Source of the DNA: Heyndrickxia sp050281185
Lineage (GTDB): Bacteria > Bacillota > Bacilli > Bacillales > Bacillaceae_C
Reading direction: 5' to 3'
NCBI RefSeq assembly: GCF_050281185.1
Contig: NZ_JBNNWS010000006.1
Span: 186,001-250,000 of the forward strand
DNA length: 64,000 nucleotides
In this document: positions 43,090-51,746 of the stretch, piece by piece
How positions within the stretch are numbered: position 1 is the stretch's first letter
Layout of the letters: each line of letters opens with the position of its first letter
The notes under the pieces: model-generated
Database searches by the model: none
The model's input: only the letters and a program-made list of their open reading frames with translations
Told to the model about the DNA's origin: nothing
Program-made: the position numbers and the translations under genes

Positions 43090-44089
43090 TAAAACATATC
43101 TTATCACCGGAGCAGCAGGCTTCATTGGATATTTTCTATCTAAAAAACTATTAGAACATGGATGCAGAGTAATAGGTGTTGATAATATAAATGATTACTA
43201 TGATGTAAATCTTAAACATACCCGTTTGGATCAACTAAAACCTTATGATAGGTTTACCTTTATCAAAGGTGATATTTCGGACATGCCGTTGATCACTGAA
43301 ATTTTTAAAGAGTATAAGCCTAATGTAGTAATAAATCTAGCTGCCCAAGCAGGTGTTAGGTATTCAATAGAGAATCCAGATGTATATATTCAAAGTAATA
43401 TTATAGGTTTTTATAATATTCTTGAAGCTTGCAGACATCATCCAATTGAACACCTAGTATATGCTTCGTCTAGTTCTGTTTACGGAGCGAATAGAAAGGT
43501 TCCTTTTGAAGAAACTGATTTTGTAGATACTCCAGTATCACTATATGCCTCTACTAAGAAATCAAATGAATTAATGGCCCATACTTATAGCCATTTATAT
43601 AAAATTCCAGCTACGGGACTTCGTTTTTTTACAGTTTATGGCCCTATGGGTCGACCAGATATGGCTTACTTTGGATTCACTGATAAGTATTTTGCTGGGG
43701 AGCCAATTAAGATATTTAATAACGGTGATTTTGAAAATGACCTTTATCGAGACTTTACTTATATAGATGATATTGTTGTTGGAATTGAGAGACTTATAGG
43801 TAAACCTCCAATTGAGTCTGTTCCTCATAAAGTTTATAACATTGGTAACAACAGTCCGGAGAAATTGATGGTGTTTATCGAGACTTTGGAAAAGGCTTTA
43901 AGTAAGGCTTTAGGTAAGGAAGTTTTATTTGAGAAAGTTTTTGAACCTATTAAGCCTGGGGATGTACCGGCTACTTATGCTTCTACAGACCTACTGCAGA
44001 ATGCTGTGGGATTTAAACCTGAAACTCCGATTGAGGAAGGATTACAGAAGTTTGCGGATTGGTATGTGGAGTATTATAAGGTGAAATAG
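43064..44089 (+). CDS. UDP-glucuronate 4-epimerase
   Basis: SDR enzyme of 341 aa that interconverts UDP-GlcA and UDP-GalA. The loop LITGAAGFIGYFLSKKLL, the D-N-x-N-D-Y-Y-D motif (VDNINDYYDVNLK) characteristic of the CapI/GalA epimerases, SSSSVYGANRKVPF, the catalytic YASTKKSNELM and RFFTVYGPMGRPDMAYF are all present. TTG 43064 follows AAGGAG by ten bases. Its overlap with ugd indicates a two-step path gtaB-ugd-epimerase giving UDP-galacturonate. It is the last sugar gene of the locus. Confidence 0.92.
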   Translation: MNYKPLDPSKTYLITGAAGFIGYFLSKKLLEHGCRVIGVDNINDYYDVNLKHTRLDQLKPYDRFTFIKGDISDMPLITEIFKEYKPNVVINLAAQAGVRYSIENPDVYIQSNIIGFYNILEACRHHPIEHLVYASSSSVYGANRKVPFEETDFVDTPVSLYASTKKSNELMAHTYSHLYKIPATGLRFFTVYGPMGRPDMAYFGFTDKYFAGEPIKIFNNGDFENDLYRDFTYIDDIVVGIERLIGKPPIESVPHKVYNIGNNSPEKLMVFIETLEKALSKALGKEVLFEKVFEPIKPGDVPATYASTDLLQNAVGFKPETPIEEGLQKFADWYVEYYKVK

Positions 44090-44228
44090 TTAATTTTCAC
44101 GCCTCTAAACAATTTAATTAAATCAGCTTTAATAACAAATCAAGCAGTAAGATTAATTTTGAATTACTCAAATGCTGAATGAAAATATTTGTGTTATTTA
44201 TTAAAAGGAAATTTCTTAAAGGGGTTTT

Positions 44229-44810
44229 ATGGATAAATTAAAAATAATAATAAAATCTTTGTTTTGGGTTATTATTACCCAAGTTATAATATTTTCAACT
44301 TTATACTTTCTGGGTTTTAGAATCACATATGCACCAAATCTTGAAACAAGTTGGAATGCAGTTGCTGCAATTGGTCAGTGGGCAGGGGCATTAGTTGGAG
44401 TTTTAATTCCAATTGCTGCTGTATACTTACAAGCAAAATTAGATAAGAATAAGAGGGAAATAGGAGAATCAAATTCTGATTTACTTAATGAGTTAAAAGA
44501 GTTTAAATTAGAATACTCAGAAAAACTTAAGACTCTCTCTGAATTGGTAGATGAAAAGGGAAATATTGTTATAAATAGTGGTTATTTCACTGATGATTCA
44601 AAAAACAATTTAAAAGAGAAGGCGCTTAAATTTGTAAATATATCAATGATTACGAAGACAAAGAGAGTTGCTGAGCATTTAGAAATTAGTCATGATAAGG
44701 CATATGATTTATTAGTAGAAATGGCTATACATGATGGTTCTATCTCTAGTGCTGGGCAAATAAGAAAAGAAAATATGGATAATATTGTTTGGACTAAAAA
44801 AACTAGGTAA
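44229..44810 (+). CDS. Hypothetical membrane protein with a coiled coil and a winged-helix-like end
   Basis: Protein of 193 aa. Two hydrophobic segments occupy about residues 8-30 and 43-68. A charged helical stretch (LDKNKREIGESNSDLL to DEKGN) follows and the C-terminal 70 residues resemble a small winged helix (MITKTKRVAEHLEISHDKAY then LLVEMAIHDGSI). AAAGGGG lies before the ATG. It follows the polysaccharide locus but is separated by 139 bases; a functional link is not shown. Not a known family. Confidence 0.6.
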   Translation: MDKLKIIIKSLFWVIITQVIIFSTLYFLGFRITYAPNLETSWNAVAAIGQWAGALVGVLIPIAAVYLQAKLDKNKREIGESNSDLLNELKEFKLEYSEKLKTLSELVDEKGNIVINSGYFTDDSKNNLKEKALKFVNISMITKTKRVAEHLEISHDKAYDLLVEMAIHDGSISSAGQIRKENMDNIVWTKKTR

Positions 44811-45062
44811 TAGATTAAGGTGCCTATCATTCCTGGTTAGGGGAAGAACCAGGACGGTTAGTATACTTTCCAGTTTCAAATAAACTAGTTCTAAAGAAAT
44901 TTTTAAATTTAATCTTATTCAATAATGCTGGAATCGGGAGCCTAGAAAAAACCGTTGTAGTCAAAGCCGCTAAAATAGAGAAATTGTTTAAAATTTATAT
45001 ATTCTGGAATGAGGTACATTAGATGAGAACTTTGTGGCTCATTTTAAGTAAATAAATTTAAA
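44811..45062. other. Intergenic stretch with a hairpin and a possible gene remnant
   Basis: TCCTGGTT (44831-44838) and AACCAGGA (44847-44854) form a perfect 8-bp stem without a T-run. A frame open from about 44819 to 45022 (GAYHSWLGEEPGRLVYFPVS) has no start codon, so it may be a remnant. Confidence 0.35.
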
Positions 45063-45098
45063 AAAATCCTTTTTCATTATGGAAGAGGATTTTTTTAT
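45063..45098. terminator. Rho-independent terminator
   Basis: AAATCCT and AGGATTT form the outer stem, with A- and T-runs on both sides (TTTTTTT after it). Confidence 0.6.
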
Positions 45099-45187
45099 TA
45101 TCAATCTGTAAAGAGAATATTATTCTATTTATTCTGCCTTAATCACATAGTAAGACGAGGAAGAATCTTGATTCCCAAATATGATGT

Positions 45188-45308
45188 AGAGGCTGTCCCA
45201 AAAGTGAAAATCCAATGAATATATAAATTAAATAGTTAAAATATCAGTATTTTTTACATAAAAAAGGGCATCCAACAGTCAAATTATCGGCATATTGGAC
45301 AGCCCCTT
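45188..45308. repeat. MITE-like element next to the LCP gene
   Basis: AGAGGCTGTCC (45188-45198) and GGACAGCCCCTT (45297-45308) are near-exact inverted ends of a 121-bp AT-rich segment without coding content. The right end lies 15 bases past the stop codon of the minus-strand LCP gene, where its A-rich interior and hairpin may also terminate that transcript. Different ends from the element at 6729. Confidence 0.5.
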
Positions 45309-45323
45309 CATCTTCTACAGTAT

Positions 45324-46238
45324 TTAGCTCTTTTCCAAGTTATTCTTCAACATCTTCGTTACTTTAGATTTTTCCTCATCAGGAACACTCAAATAATAGA
45401 TACCATCGATTTTTCCACCTTCACCTTTTACTTCATACTCAGTAATATTTTTTCGACAGTCACGGTAGTTTTTCTGGATATCCATCATTTCATCAAAGGT
45501 CATATTTGTTTTAACGTTATCACCTAGTGCAGCTAAAATATCATCAAATCGAGTAACAGATGAAATACTTGCAGCCTTGTCGATAATAGCGTTGAGAACC
45601 TGGCGTTGGCGCTTGTTACGTCCGAAGTCACCATCAGGATCAAAGTGTCTCATTCGAACATATCCAAGTGCTTTTGGACCGTCTAATTCAATGTTCCCTT
45701 TTGTGTAGTGATAACCTTTTTTATATGATCCCTCATCAATCCAATCAAGGTCATTATGTACAGTAACCCCACCCACAGCATCTACAAGTGCACTCATAGC
45801 CTCCATATTCACACGAATATAATAGTCCATATTAACTCCAGTAAAGTTTTCTACTGTTTCAATGGCCATTTTTGGTCCGCCAAATGCATAAGCATGATTA
45901 ATTTTATCTGTCGTTCCATGCCCAACAATCTCTGTTCTTGTATCACGTGGGATACTCACCAATTGCATAGAGCCTTTTTTCGGGTTAAGGGTCATCGCCA
46001 TAATTGTGTCTGAGCGGCCACGGTCACCATCACGTTCATCGACACCTAACAATAAAATAGAAATCGGTTGACTATTATTAATCTCTGGTTTTTTATGCGG
46101 ATTATTTAATTTTACTTCTTCATGCATTTTATTCGCAGTTTCTTTAACAGAACTATATAGGTAAAAAACATATCCTCCTACACCAAGTACCAGCACCCCA
46201 ATGATGCTAGCAATAATAATAAAAACCTTTTTCTTCAT
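45324..46238 (-). CDS. tagU: LytR-CpsA-Psr (LCP) family wall polymer ligase
   Basis: Membrane-anchored phosphotransferase that attaches lipid-linked teichoic acids or capsule to peptidoglycan. One N-terminal membrane helix (residues 4-30). The LCP core has ISILLLGVDERDGDRGRSDT, the conserved Arg pair in VSIPRDTRTEI, DKINHAYAFGG and YVRMRHFDPDGDFGRNKRQR, which bind the polyprenyl pyrophosphate. 304 aa is close to B. subtilis TagU (LytR). ATG 46238 with GAGGAT upstream. It points toward the polysaccharide locus and could anchor its product; that is inference. Confidence 0.9.
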   Translation of the reverse strand: MKKKVFIIIASIIGVLVLGVGGYVFYLYSSVKETANKMHEEVKLNNPHKKPEINNSQPISILLLGVDERDGDRGRSDTIMAMTLNPKKGSMQLVSIPRDTRTEIVGHGTTDKINHAYAFGGPKMAIETVENFTGVNMDYYIRVNMEAMSALVDAVGGVTVHNDLDWIDEGSYKKGYHYTKGNIELDGPKALGYVRMRHFDPDGDFGRNKRQRQVLNAIIDKAASISSVTRFDDILAALGDNVKTNMTFDEMMDIQKNYRDCRKNITEYEVKGEGGKIDGIYYLSVPDEEKSKVTKMLKNNLEKS

Positions 46239-46693
46239 ATAATATCCTCGCTTTGTTTTTATATTAATTTTACAAATTATAACATGATTTTACAAGATTA
46301 GAAGATTTTTTTGTTGAATGAGTGCAATTTTATTGGTGGTGGGTATGTTGATTACCCCTTTTAAGGAAGTAATGAGTGTATGCATTTTTAGAATACGTGA
46401 GTCCAAAAGTCCACGTTTCATAAATAGGGTCATCGTCAGTTAATGGATACTAGCAACTGACTGCTCAACCGCAGAGCATCACGAACAAAACGATTAATTA
46501 AGCTTGGAGAGATATTCGAAAGGTATTTTGAAATTGATGCTGAAAAAATAGTAGTTATCATTGAAAAATTAAGTGCTAAACATAAGGCTGTGTTAAAGTT
46601 TAATGTTGATAATTAGGTAAAATTAAGGGAAACCAAACTACAATGATTTCCCAGTCCTTCTTCCTAACATATGCGTTTTTTAGATAAGAACTA
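46239..46693. other. Intergenic region with two gene fragments
   Basis: About 46357-46475 is a diverged copy of an internal piece of the MocR gene (matching 47574-47715, same orientation, with a gap of about 27 bases). About 46483-46617 reads as a plus-strand C-terminal fragment (KRLIKLGEIFERYFEIDAEK to a TAG) of an unidentified gene with no start. No intact gene. Confidence 0.6.
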
Positions 46694-47155
46694 TTAAAGT
46701 CTCATTTTTAAGCCCTCGTGTGTCGCCTTAAAACCTAAGCGTTCATAAAAACGTAAAGCATCTCTACGTTGTTTATCTGTTGTTAGTTGAACCAAGTGAC
46801 ATCCACGTTCTTTTGCACGTTGAATGGCCCATCGTATAAGTTCAGTTCCTATCCCTTTTCCACGTTCTGTAGAAGCTGTTCTTACCCCCTCAATTGTAGC
46901 TCTCCATCCGCCTTGATGTGTTATATATGGAGTAAATGTAATTTGTTGAACCCCGATAATTTCATTTTCATAACAAGCCACAACTAACTCATTGTTAGGG
47001 TCAGATGTTATAGCTTGAAACGCTTTTTTGTAACTATTGGGAAGTGGCTGTTCATAACGTTCTCTTTTACTACCTAAAGCATCATCAGCAAGCATTTCTA
47101 CAATTCTATCTAAATCTTGTTCAGTAGCGATTCTAAACTGTATTTCCCTTTCCAA
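46694..47155 (-). CDS. GNAT family N-acetyltransferase
   Basis: Acetyltransferase of 153 aa. The whole domain is one GNAT fold: FRIATEQDLDRIVEMLAD at the start, GVQQITFTPYITHQGGWRAT in the middle, the acetyl-CoA loop GVRTASTERGKGIGTELIRW and the C-terminal LTTDKQRRDALRFYERLGF. TTG 47155 is set by AAGGAGG about eight bases upstream; an ATG at 47182 would place the ribosome site inside the gene. It lies downstream of a MocR regulator on the same strand. Substrate unknown. Confidence 0.85.
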   Translation of the reverse strand: MEREIQFRIATEQDLDRIVEMLADDALGSKRERYEQPLPNSYKKAFQAITSDPNNELVVACYENEIIGVQQITFTPYITHQGGWRATIEGVRTASTERGKGIGTELIRWAIQRAKERGCHLVQLTTDKQRRDALRFYERLGFKATHEGLKMRL

Positions 47156-47288
47156 TAAAATTCCCTCCTTGATTAGCCGCAAAGCACTTTATAGTTGTAT
47201 GCTATCTTATAAAACATCATTAGTTAATGTTAAAAATATTATGATAAAAGATAAGTATTTCTTATTATATTTTAGGTTTGAAAAAAAT

Positions 47289-47325
47289 AAAGCAACAAAG
47301 AATATCCCTCCTTTGTTGCTTTTTA
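47289..47325. terminator. Bidirectional terminator
   Basis: AGCAACAAAG (47291-47300) pairs with CTTTGTTGCT (47311-47320), flanked by A- and T-runs. It ends the MocR gene. Confidence 0.8.
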
Positions 47326-48714
47326 AGTCCAAGCTTTTTTTAACAGCTGAACACCTAAGCGAATTTGGTCTATTGTTAGATTGCTAAAACCAAGTTGGAT
47401 CATAGGTTCGTGAGGTTTACCATCTATGAAGTAATTTGAAGTTGGATAAACCTTTACTCCATATTTATATGCTCGCTGAATAAGGGTCTCCTCACTGGCA
47501 GGGTGATGAAATTGTATCAAAATATAAAGTCCTGATTGTGAGCCGATGATTCGAATGGTTTCGCCGAAAGTCTCTTTTAAGGACGTAATGAGTGTCTGAA
47601 TTTTTCTTTTATAAGTTGCACGCATTTTTCGAATATGTGAATCCCAATGCCCACGTTTCATAAATAGGGCCATCGTCCGTTGATGGATACTAGAAGCTGA
47701 CTGTTCAACCTCAGCGAATTGTTGTTTGTAATCATCGAGAAGCTGAGGAGGTAGAATCATGTAACTTAGCCGGATTGATGGTAAAAGGGCTTTTGAAAAT
47801 GTGCTGATATATATGACACGAGCATCTTGTTGAAGCGATGATAAGGCTGGGATTGGCTGTTCATTATACCGAAATTCACTGTCATAATCATCTTCAATAA
47901 TGTAGCCATTTTGCTCATGTGCCCATTTTAATAATTGATAGCGTTCAGGAACCGGGATCGTCACACCAGTAGGAAATTGATGTGATGGCGTGATGTACAC
48001 AAGTTTTGAATCTGTTTGCTCCAATTGTTTTATATCTAATCCTCTTTTTGTTACATGAATGGGATCAATATGAAATCCCTGAAGTTGAAAAACAGTTCGG
48101 GCTCCGTGATACCCTGGGTTTTCGAATGCAATGGATGAATATTCTCTTTTTAATAAAATCGACAAATGCATTAATAACTGCTGTATACTACTGCCTATCA
48201 CGATGGCATCTGCAGAAGTTTGAATCCCTCTTGATTGTAATAAATAATTTGCGATTTCCTCACGAAGCTGTTTATCTCCTTGCCGGTTACCATATGTAAA
48301 CGTAATGTTGTCCTTTAACACTTCATTCGAACATTGCCGCCATGCTTTTAAGGGAAATGCTTGCTGGTCTACTCCACCTATCAAAAAATCAACCATTATG
48401 CTTTGTACTTCTGAATCTGTATTGATTTTAGTAAGTGGTGAGATAGGTAAATTCCTTGGTATATCAATTGGTTCAAAGGTCTCAACAAAATAACCTTTTT
48501 TTGGCTCGCTTCGAATATAGCCTTCTGCCAATAATTGTTCATAAGCCACGAGAGTCGTGTTTCTACTGACTTGCAAACTATCAGCAAGTTGGCGAACGGA
48601 GGGAAGTTTCGTATCGGCCTGCAGTTTTCCATTTTCGATAAGTGAGCGTATGGAATGGTAAATTTGTTTATACTTTGGACTGTTGTCATTTAGAGGAATT
48701 AATAATTCCTTCAT
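47323..48714 (-). CDS. MocR-type regulator (GntR HTH fused to aminotransferase domain)
   Basis: Transcription factor of 463 aa with an N-terminal GntR winged helix (residues 10-75: LQADTKLPSVRQLADSLQVS, RNTTLVAYEQLLAEGY) and a fold-type I aminotransferase-like domain that binds pyridoxal phosphate. The PLP region shows TPSHQFPTGVTIPVPER, IIEDDYDSEFRY and the Schiff-base Lys in STFSKALLPSIRLSYMI. MocR proteins such as PdxR and GabR sense PLP adducts. It is divergent from an AhpD-like gene across 217 bases and upstream of a GNAT gene, its likely targets. A fragment of this gene is duplicated at 46357-46475. Confidence 0.9.
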   Translation of the reverse strand: MKELLIPLNDNSPKYKQIYHSIRSLIENGKLQADTKLPSVRQLADSLQVSRNTTLVAYEQLLAEGYIRSEPKKGYFVETFEPIDIPRNLPISPLTKINTDSEVQSIMVDFLIGGVDQQAFPLKAWRQCSNEVLKDNITFTYGNRQGDKQLREEIANYLLQSRGIQTSADAIVIGSSIQQLLMHLSILLKREYSSIAFENPGYHGARTVFQLQGFHIDPIHVTKRGLDIKQLEQTDSKLVYITPSHQFPTGVTIPVPERYQLLKWAHEQNGYIIEDDYDSEFRYNEQPIPALSSLQQDARVIYISTFSKALLPSIRLSYMILPPQLLDDYKQQFAEVEQSASSIHQRTMALFMKRGHWDSHIRKMRATYKRKIQTLITSLKETFGETIRIIGSQSGLYILIQFHHPASEETLIQRAYKYGVKVYPTSNYFIDGKPHEPMIQLGFSNLTIDQIRLGVQLLKKAWT

Positions 48715-48931
48715 ATCATCGTCTCCTAACTGACATGTTAAAATGATTAATTCTGTGTCTATTTATTATGTCACTTCTAATAGATAATATATTATGAAGT
48801 GATGATAATTCAAGAATCATGTTGTTAAGAGGGACATTTCTCTTTTTAAGGAATTGGAGAGATCTTTAAGAATTTATCATATAAATGTAAGTAAAAATAT
48901 AAGTGTTTAATAATAAAAGGAGTGGTAAAAG

Positions 48932-49366
48932 ATGGCTCAAAGAATTTCATATTATGACGTAGCACCAGAAGGTTTAAAAATTATGTTAGAAATGGAGAAA
49001 TATACGAAAACTACTATTGATCGTAAACTTAGAGAACTTATCAAAATTAGAGCTTCGCAAATAAATGGTTGTGCGTATTGTATTAATCTCCATACAAAAG
49101 ATGCACGAAAAATGGGGGAGACAGAACAGCGTATTTATGGATTAAATGCGTGGGAAGAATGTAATTTTTACACTCAAGAAGAAAAAGCAGCATTAAAACT
49201 AACAGAATCCATTACATTCATTTCAACAAAAAGGGTTCCTGATGAACTGTATCAAGAAGTAAGGAAGTACTATGATGAAAAAGAATACGTTGATTTGGTT
49301 CTATTAATTAATCAAATCAATAGTTGGAATCGACTTTCAATTGCTATGGGGAATATTGCGGAATAA
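48932..49366 (+). CDS. Carboxymuconolactone decarboxylase/AhpD-like protein
   Basis: Small helical protein of 144 aa of the CMD/AhpD superfamily. The redox pair is present in QINGCAYCINLHTKDARKMG (CxxC then His four residues on), followed by RIYGLNAWEECNFYTQEEKA. Such proteins act as alkylhydroperoxidase-like peroxide reducers. AAAGGAG precedes the ATG by eight bases. Divergent to the MocR regulator, which probably controls it. It ends at a terminator. Confidence 0.9.
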   Translation: MAQRISYYDVAPEGLKIMLEMEKYTKTTIDRKLRELIKIRASQINGCAYCINLHTKDARKMGETEQRIYGLNAWEECNFYTQEEKAALKLTESITFISTKRVPDELYQEVRKYYDEKEYVDLVLLINQINSWNRLSIAMGNIAE

Positions 49367-49396
49367 AATTAATCAAATACTTTTTTTCTATGATTG

Positions 49397-49425
49397 GCGC
49401 AATTCTTGAGGAATTGCGTTTTTAT
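49397..49425 (+). terminator. Terminator of the AhpD-like gene
   Basis: GCGCAATTC (49397-49405) pairs with GAATTGCG (49411-49418), then TTTTTATT. Confidence 0.8.
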
Positions 49426-49529
49426 TAGTTATCATGGGAGAAATTTAGTTATTTTGTATTGCTTATTTGATACAAACTGAGCCATAAAAAATAAATTATT
49501 ATTGATTGTTGACATATAAAGACAACCCA

Positions 49530-49724
49530 TTACGAGTTAATGGGTCTCTCAAAAATTAATTCAAAATAGGAAGCTGTTCCTATACCAATTGTAGCTATTT
49601 CAGGAGCAACTAATTGTACAAATCTCCAACCATCACTTAATCTATGCATTAAAGAGAAAAAAGAAGCGTCTATGTACGCTTCAAATGAAAATGAGGTTAA
49701 TATCTTTTTAGTTGATTCTTCCCA
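49530..49724 (-). pseudogene. DUF4177-like remnant
   Basis: Open frame on the minus strand. It begins just after an in-frame stop (no start codon) and reads EESTKKILTSFSFEAYIDAS, then from an ATG at 49649 MHRLSDGWRFVQLVAPEI, ending SYFELIFERPI. The end is close to the DUF4177 pattern E-G-W-R-L-V-Q-x-x-A-P...YFELIFE-x-P-I. The N-terminal strands of that family are missing or unrecognisable, so it is probably a truncated relic. A hairpin ACCCATTA/TTAATGGGT covers its stop. Confidence 0.5.
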
Positions 49725-49733
49725 TTAAAAAGT

Positions 49734-49850
49734 TTAGTAGTATCCTCTCATAAATGATGCTCCAACAATAATTAAAAGTATGAAGAGAACAACAATTAAA
49801 GCGAATGGATTACGATGATGATGGTGTTCATGTTCATGTTCAAATCCCAT
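49734..49850 (-). CDS. YjcZ-type tiny membrane protein (sporulation-associated family), 38 aa
   Basis: Tiny protein starting at ATG 49850 with AGGTGGTGA about eight bases upstream. A His/Glu-rich head (EHEHEHHHHR) precedes the family core NPFALIVVLFILLIIVGASF, a single membrane helix, then MRGYY. The core matches the tiny TM family of Bacillus that includes YjcZ, many members of which are made during sporulation. The His-rich head might bind metal. Expressed alone. Confidence 0.75.
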   Translation of the reverse strand: MGFEHEHEHHHHRNPFALIVVLFILLIIVGASFMRGYY

Positions 49851-50251
49851 TGAGTATCACCACCTTTACTTAGTGTCCTTAAATAATATGTAAGAATCAT
49901 ATTTTTTGAAATGGACAAGGGTGGAAATTTAATATATTAATTATTTTTTTGTACGAATATACTAGATAGTTATTTATTCAAGAAAAGGGAGTAAATCTGG
50001 AATAATAACTGCGCTTTCTTTTATTAAAGAATTTATGGTTTCAGTCGTTTTATTTATTCATGGAGTTTATGCATAATAATAAACTTATTAAATAAAAATT
50101 GAAAAACGACCCTTTGTCTGAATATATGAAAAACTCTCCTGGTTATAGATTAGCATATATGGTATGATTTTCTTATAATTCAAATACTTAGTATGCATCT
50201 TGTCGCATCATACAAATGTCTAAACTACTAATAAACAACCAAGGAGTCAAT
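49851..50251. other. AT-rich stretch without a recognised gene
   Basis: No ORF with a ribosome site was found between the YjcZ-type gene and the YHYH protein gene. It must hold both promoters, which are not clear. Confidence 0.4.
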
Positions 50252-51451
50252 ATGAAAAAATTTTTCGTAACTTTTAGTTCATTACTAATTATCCTATCAT
50301 TTTCAGTAAGGGATGCTTTAGCACATCCGGGAAGAACGGATAGTAACGGTGGACATACTTGTTGGACAAATTGTGCGAAATGGGGATTAAAAACAGGAGA
50401 ATACCATTTTCATAACGGGGGTGGTTCAGGTGGAGGTTCTAGTTCAAGAACTTCTACTCAAGCACCAAGATATAGTCAAGCAGATGTTGATAGAGGAAGA
50501 AAATCTGGCCAAAACAATGGATATGAGGATGGTTACAATCGATCGAGTAGAAATCCTAATACAGATAATGAGAATGAAGGATACCAAAAGGGTTATAAAG
50601 CTGGATACGAGGCAGGTTACAATGAGGGGCTTAAAAAAGTTAAAGAAGAAGATATCCTAGCGGGAGCAAAATCGGGGAAAAGTGATGGGAAAAGAGCTTA
50701 TCAAAACGGAGAGAAAAAAGAAGTTTCTCCTAATGATTCAAAATCCGACGAATGGAATAAAGCCTATAGAGCTGCTTTTATAAAAGCATTTGACCGCGAA
50801 AAGGTACTCGATGATACTAAACATGCTGGATACGATTTAGGATATTCTTTAGCGAAAAAAGTGGTTCCTAATCGAATTTCCAACGACAAAGAACTAAAAA
50901 AGCTATTTGAAAAGCATTATAAAATAGGCTTTGAAAAAAGGATAGAAGAAGAACATGAGGCACATCAAAAACTTGGATTTGAGGATGGCTATGTGATAGC
51001 AGTTCTATCAGTTGATTCCCTCGATAAAAGATTCGAAGATTCTTATAAAAAGGGTTACGATGAAGGGAAAACGAAACGAAAAGAAGAAGTTTATGCAGAA
51101 GGACATCAATCTGCTTATAAAAATATGGATTATCAAGAACCTGATTCGTATGATAATGAAGTATTAGTTGAATGGTATAAAAAAGGATATGAATCAAATA
51201 ACATCGCTAAACAGATTAAAAATACTGCATTTGAAAATGGTCATATGAATTCCAAGTACTTTATCCCTAAAGAATTTAAAGTTGATGATGATTCTATCGC
51301 CTTGTATGATAAGCTATTTGAAGAAGGCAAACAACTAAGAAAACAAGAAACTAAGACAAAAATGATGTACGCTTCTGGTATTGGAATACCATTCGTTGGT
51401 ATTGCAGTTGGTGGTTACCTCTTTAGAAAACGGAAAAAGAAGAATAAGTAG
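50252..51451 (+). CDS. YHYH-domain cell-surface protein with GY repeats
   Basis: Exported protein of 399 aa. Signal peptide at residues 1-24 (FFVTFSSLLIILSFSVRDAL-AHP). The mature N-terminus is a YHYH-type domain (HPGRTDSNGGHTCWTNCAKW, KTGEYHFHNGG), then a Gly/Ser spacer. From about residue 78 to 305, irregular repeats of G-Y-x-x-G-Y-x-x-G are spread (EGYQKGYKAGYEAGYNEG, KKGYDEGK, YKKGYES). A C-terminal helix (GIGIPFVGIAVGGYLF) with RKRKKKNK suggests a membrane anchor. ATG 50252 has AAGGAG upstream. YHYH domains occur in metal-binding or wall proteins; exact role unknown. Confidence 0.75.
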   Translation: MKKFFVTFSSLLIILSFSVRDALAHPGRTDSNGGHTCWTNCAKWGLKTGEYHFHNGGGSGGGSSSRTSTQAPRYSQADVDRGRKSGQNNGYEDGYNRSSRNPNTDNENEGYQKGYKAGYEAGYNEGLKKVKEEDILAGAKSGKSDGKRAYQNGEKKEVSPNDSKSDEWNKAYRAAFIKAFDREKVLDDTKHAGYDLGYSLAKKVVPNRISNDKELKKLFEKHYKIGFEKRIEEEHEAHQKLGFEDGYVIAVLSVDSLDKRFEDSYKKGYDEGKTKRKEEVYAEGHQSAYKNMDYQEPDSYDNEVLVEWYKKGYESNNIAKQIKNTAFENGHMNSKYFIPKEFKVDDDSIALYDKLFEEGKQLRKQETKTKMMYASGIGIPFVGIAVGGYLFRKRKKKNK

Positions 51452-51504
51452 TGTTTTCACTTATTAACTGAAGGCTATAGTTGAATTTGCATATTGAATA
51501 GAGA

Positions 51505-51547
51505 GGAGAGCAATTCACTGTTTTATGGTGAAATGCTCTCCTTTTTT
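51505..51547 (+). terminator. Terminator of the YHYH protein gene
   Basis: GGAGAGCA (51505-51512) pairs with TGCTCTCC (51534-51541), followed by TTTTTT. Confidence 0.8.
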
Positions 51548-51672
51548 ATTTACCTCCTTACCTAAACTACAAGGAATAAAGTAATATAATTAGTGTTGAA
51601 TTTATAGATGAAGATCGGCAACGAGTCCATTTTGTACCCACCATACAAAAAATGTACCTATTTACAATAATG

Positions 51673-51687
51673 GTGAAAGCGGTTGCT
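51673..51687 (+). promoter_or_regulatory. Candidate cre site (CcpA) before malX
   Basis: GTGAAAGCGGTTGCT fits the catabolite-responsive consensus WTGNAANCGNWNNCW in all positions but the first. It lies 60 bases before the malX start, fitting glucose repression by CcpA. Confidence 0.6.
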
Positions 51688-51746
51688 AAAATAGACGATG
51701 AAGGCGTAAAGTGTAAATAAATTCAAATTATTGTGGAGGTTTAGAG

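Noticed and set aside
44819..45022. Open frame with some protein-like sequence
   Set aside because: No start codon or ribosome site; kept only as a possible remnant.
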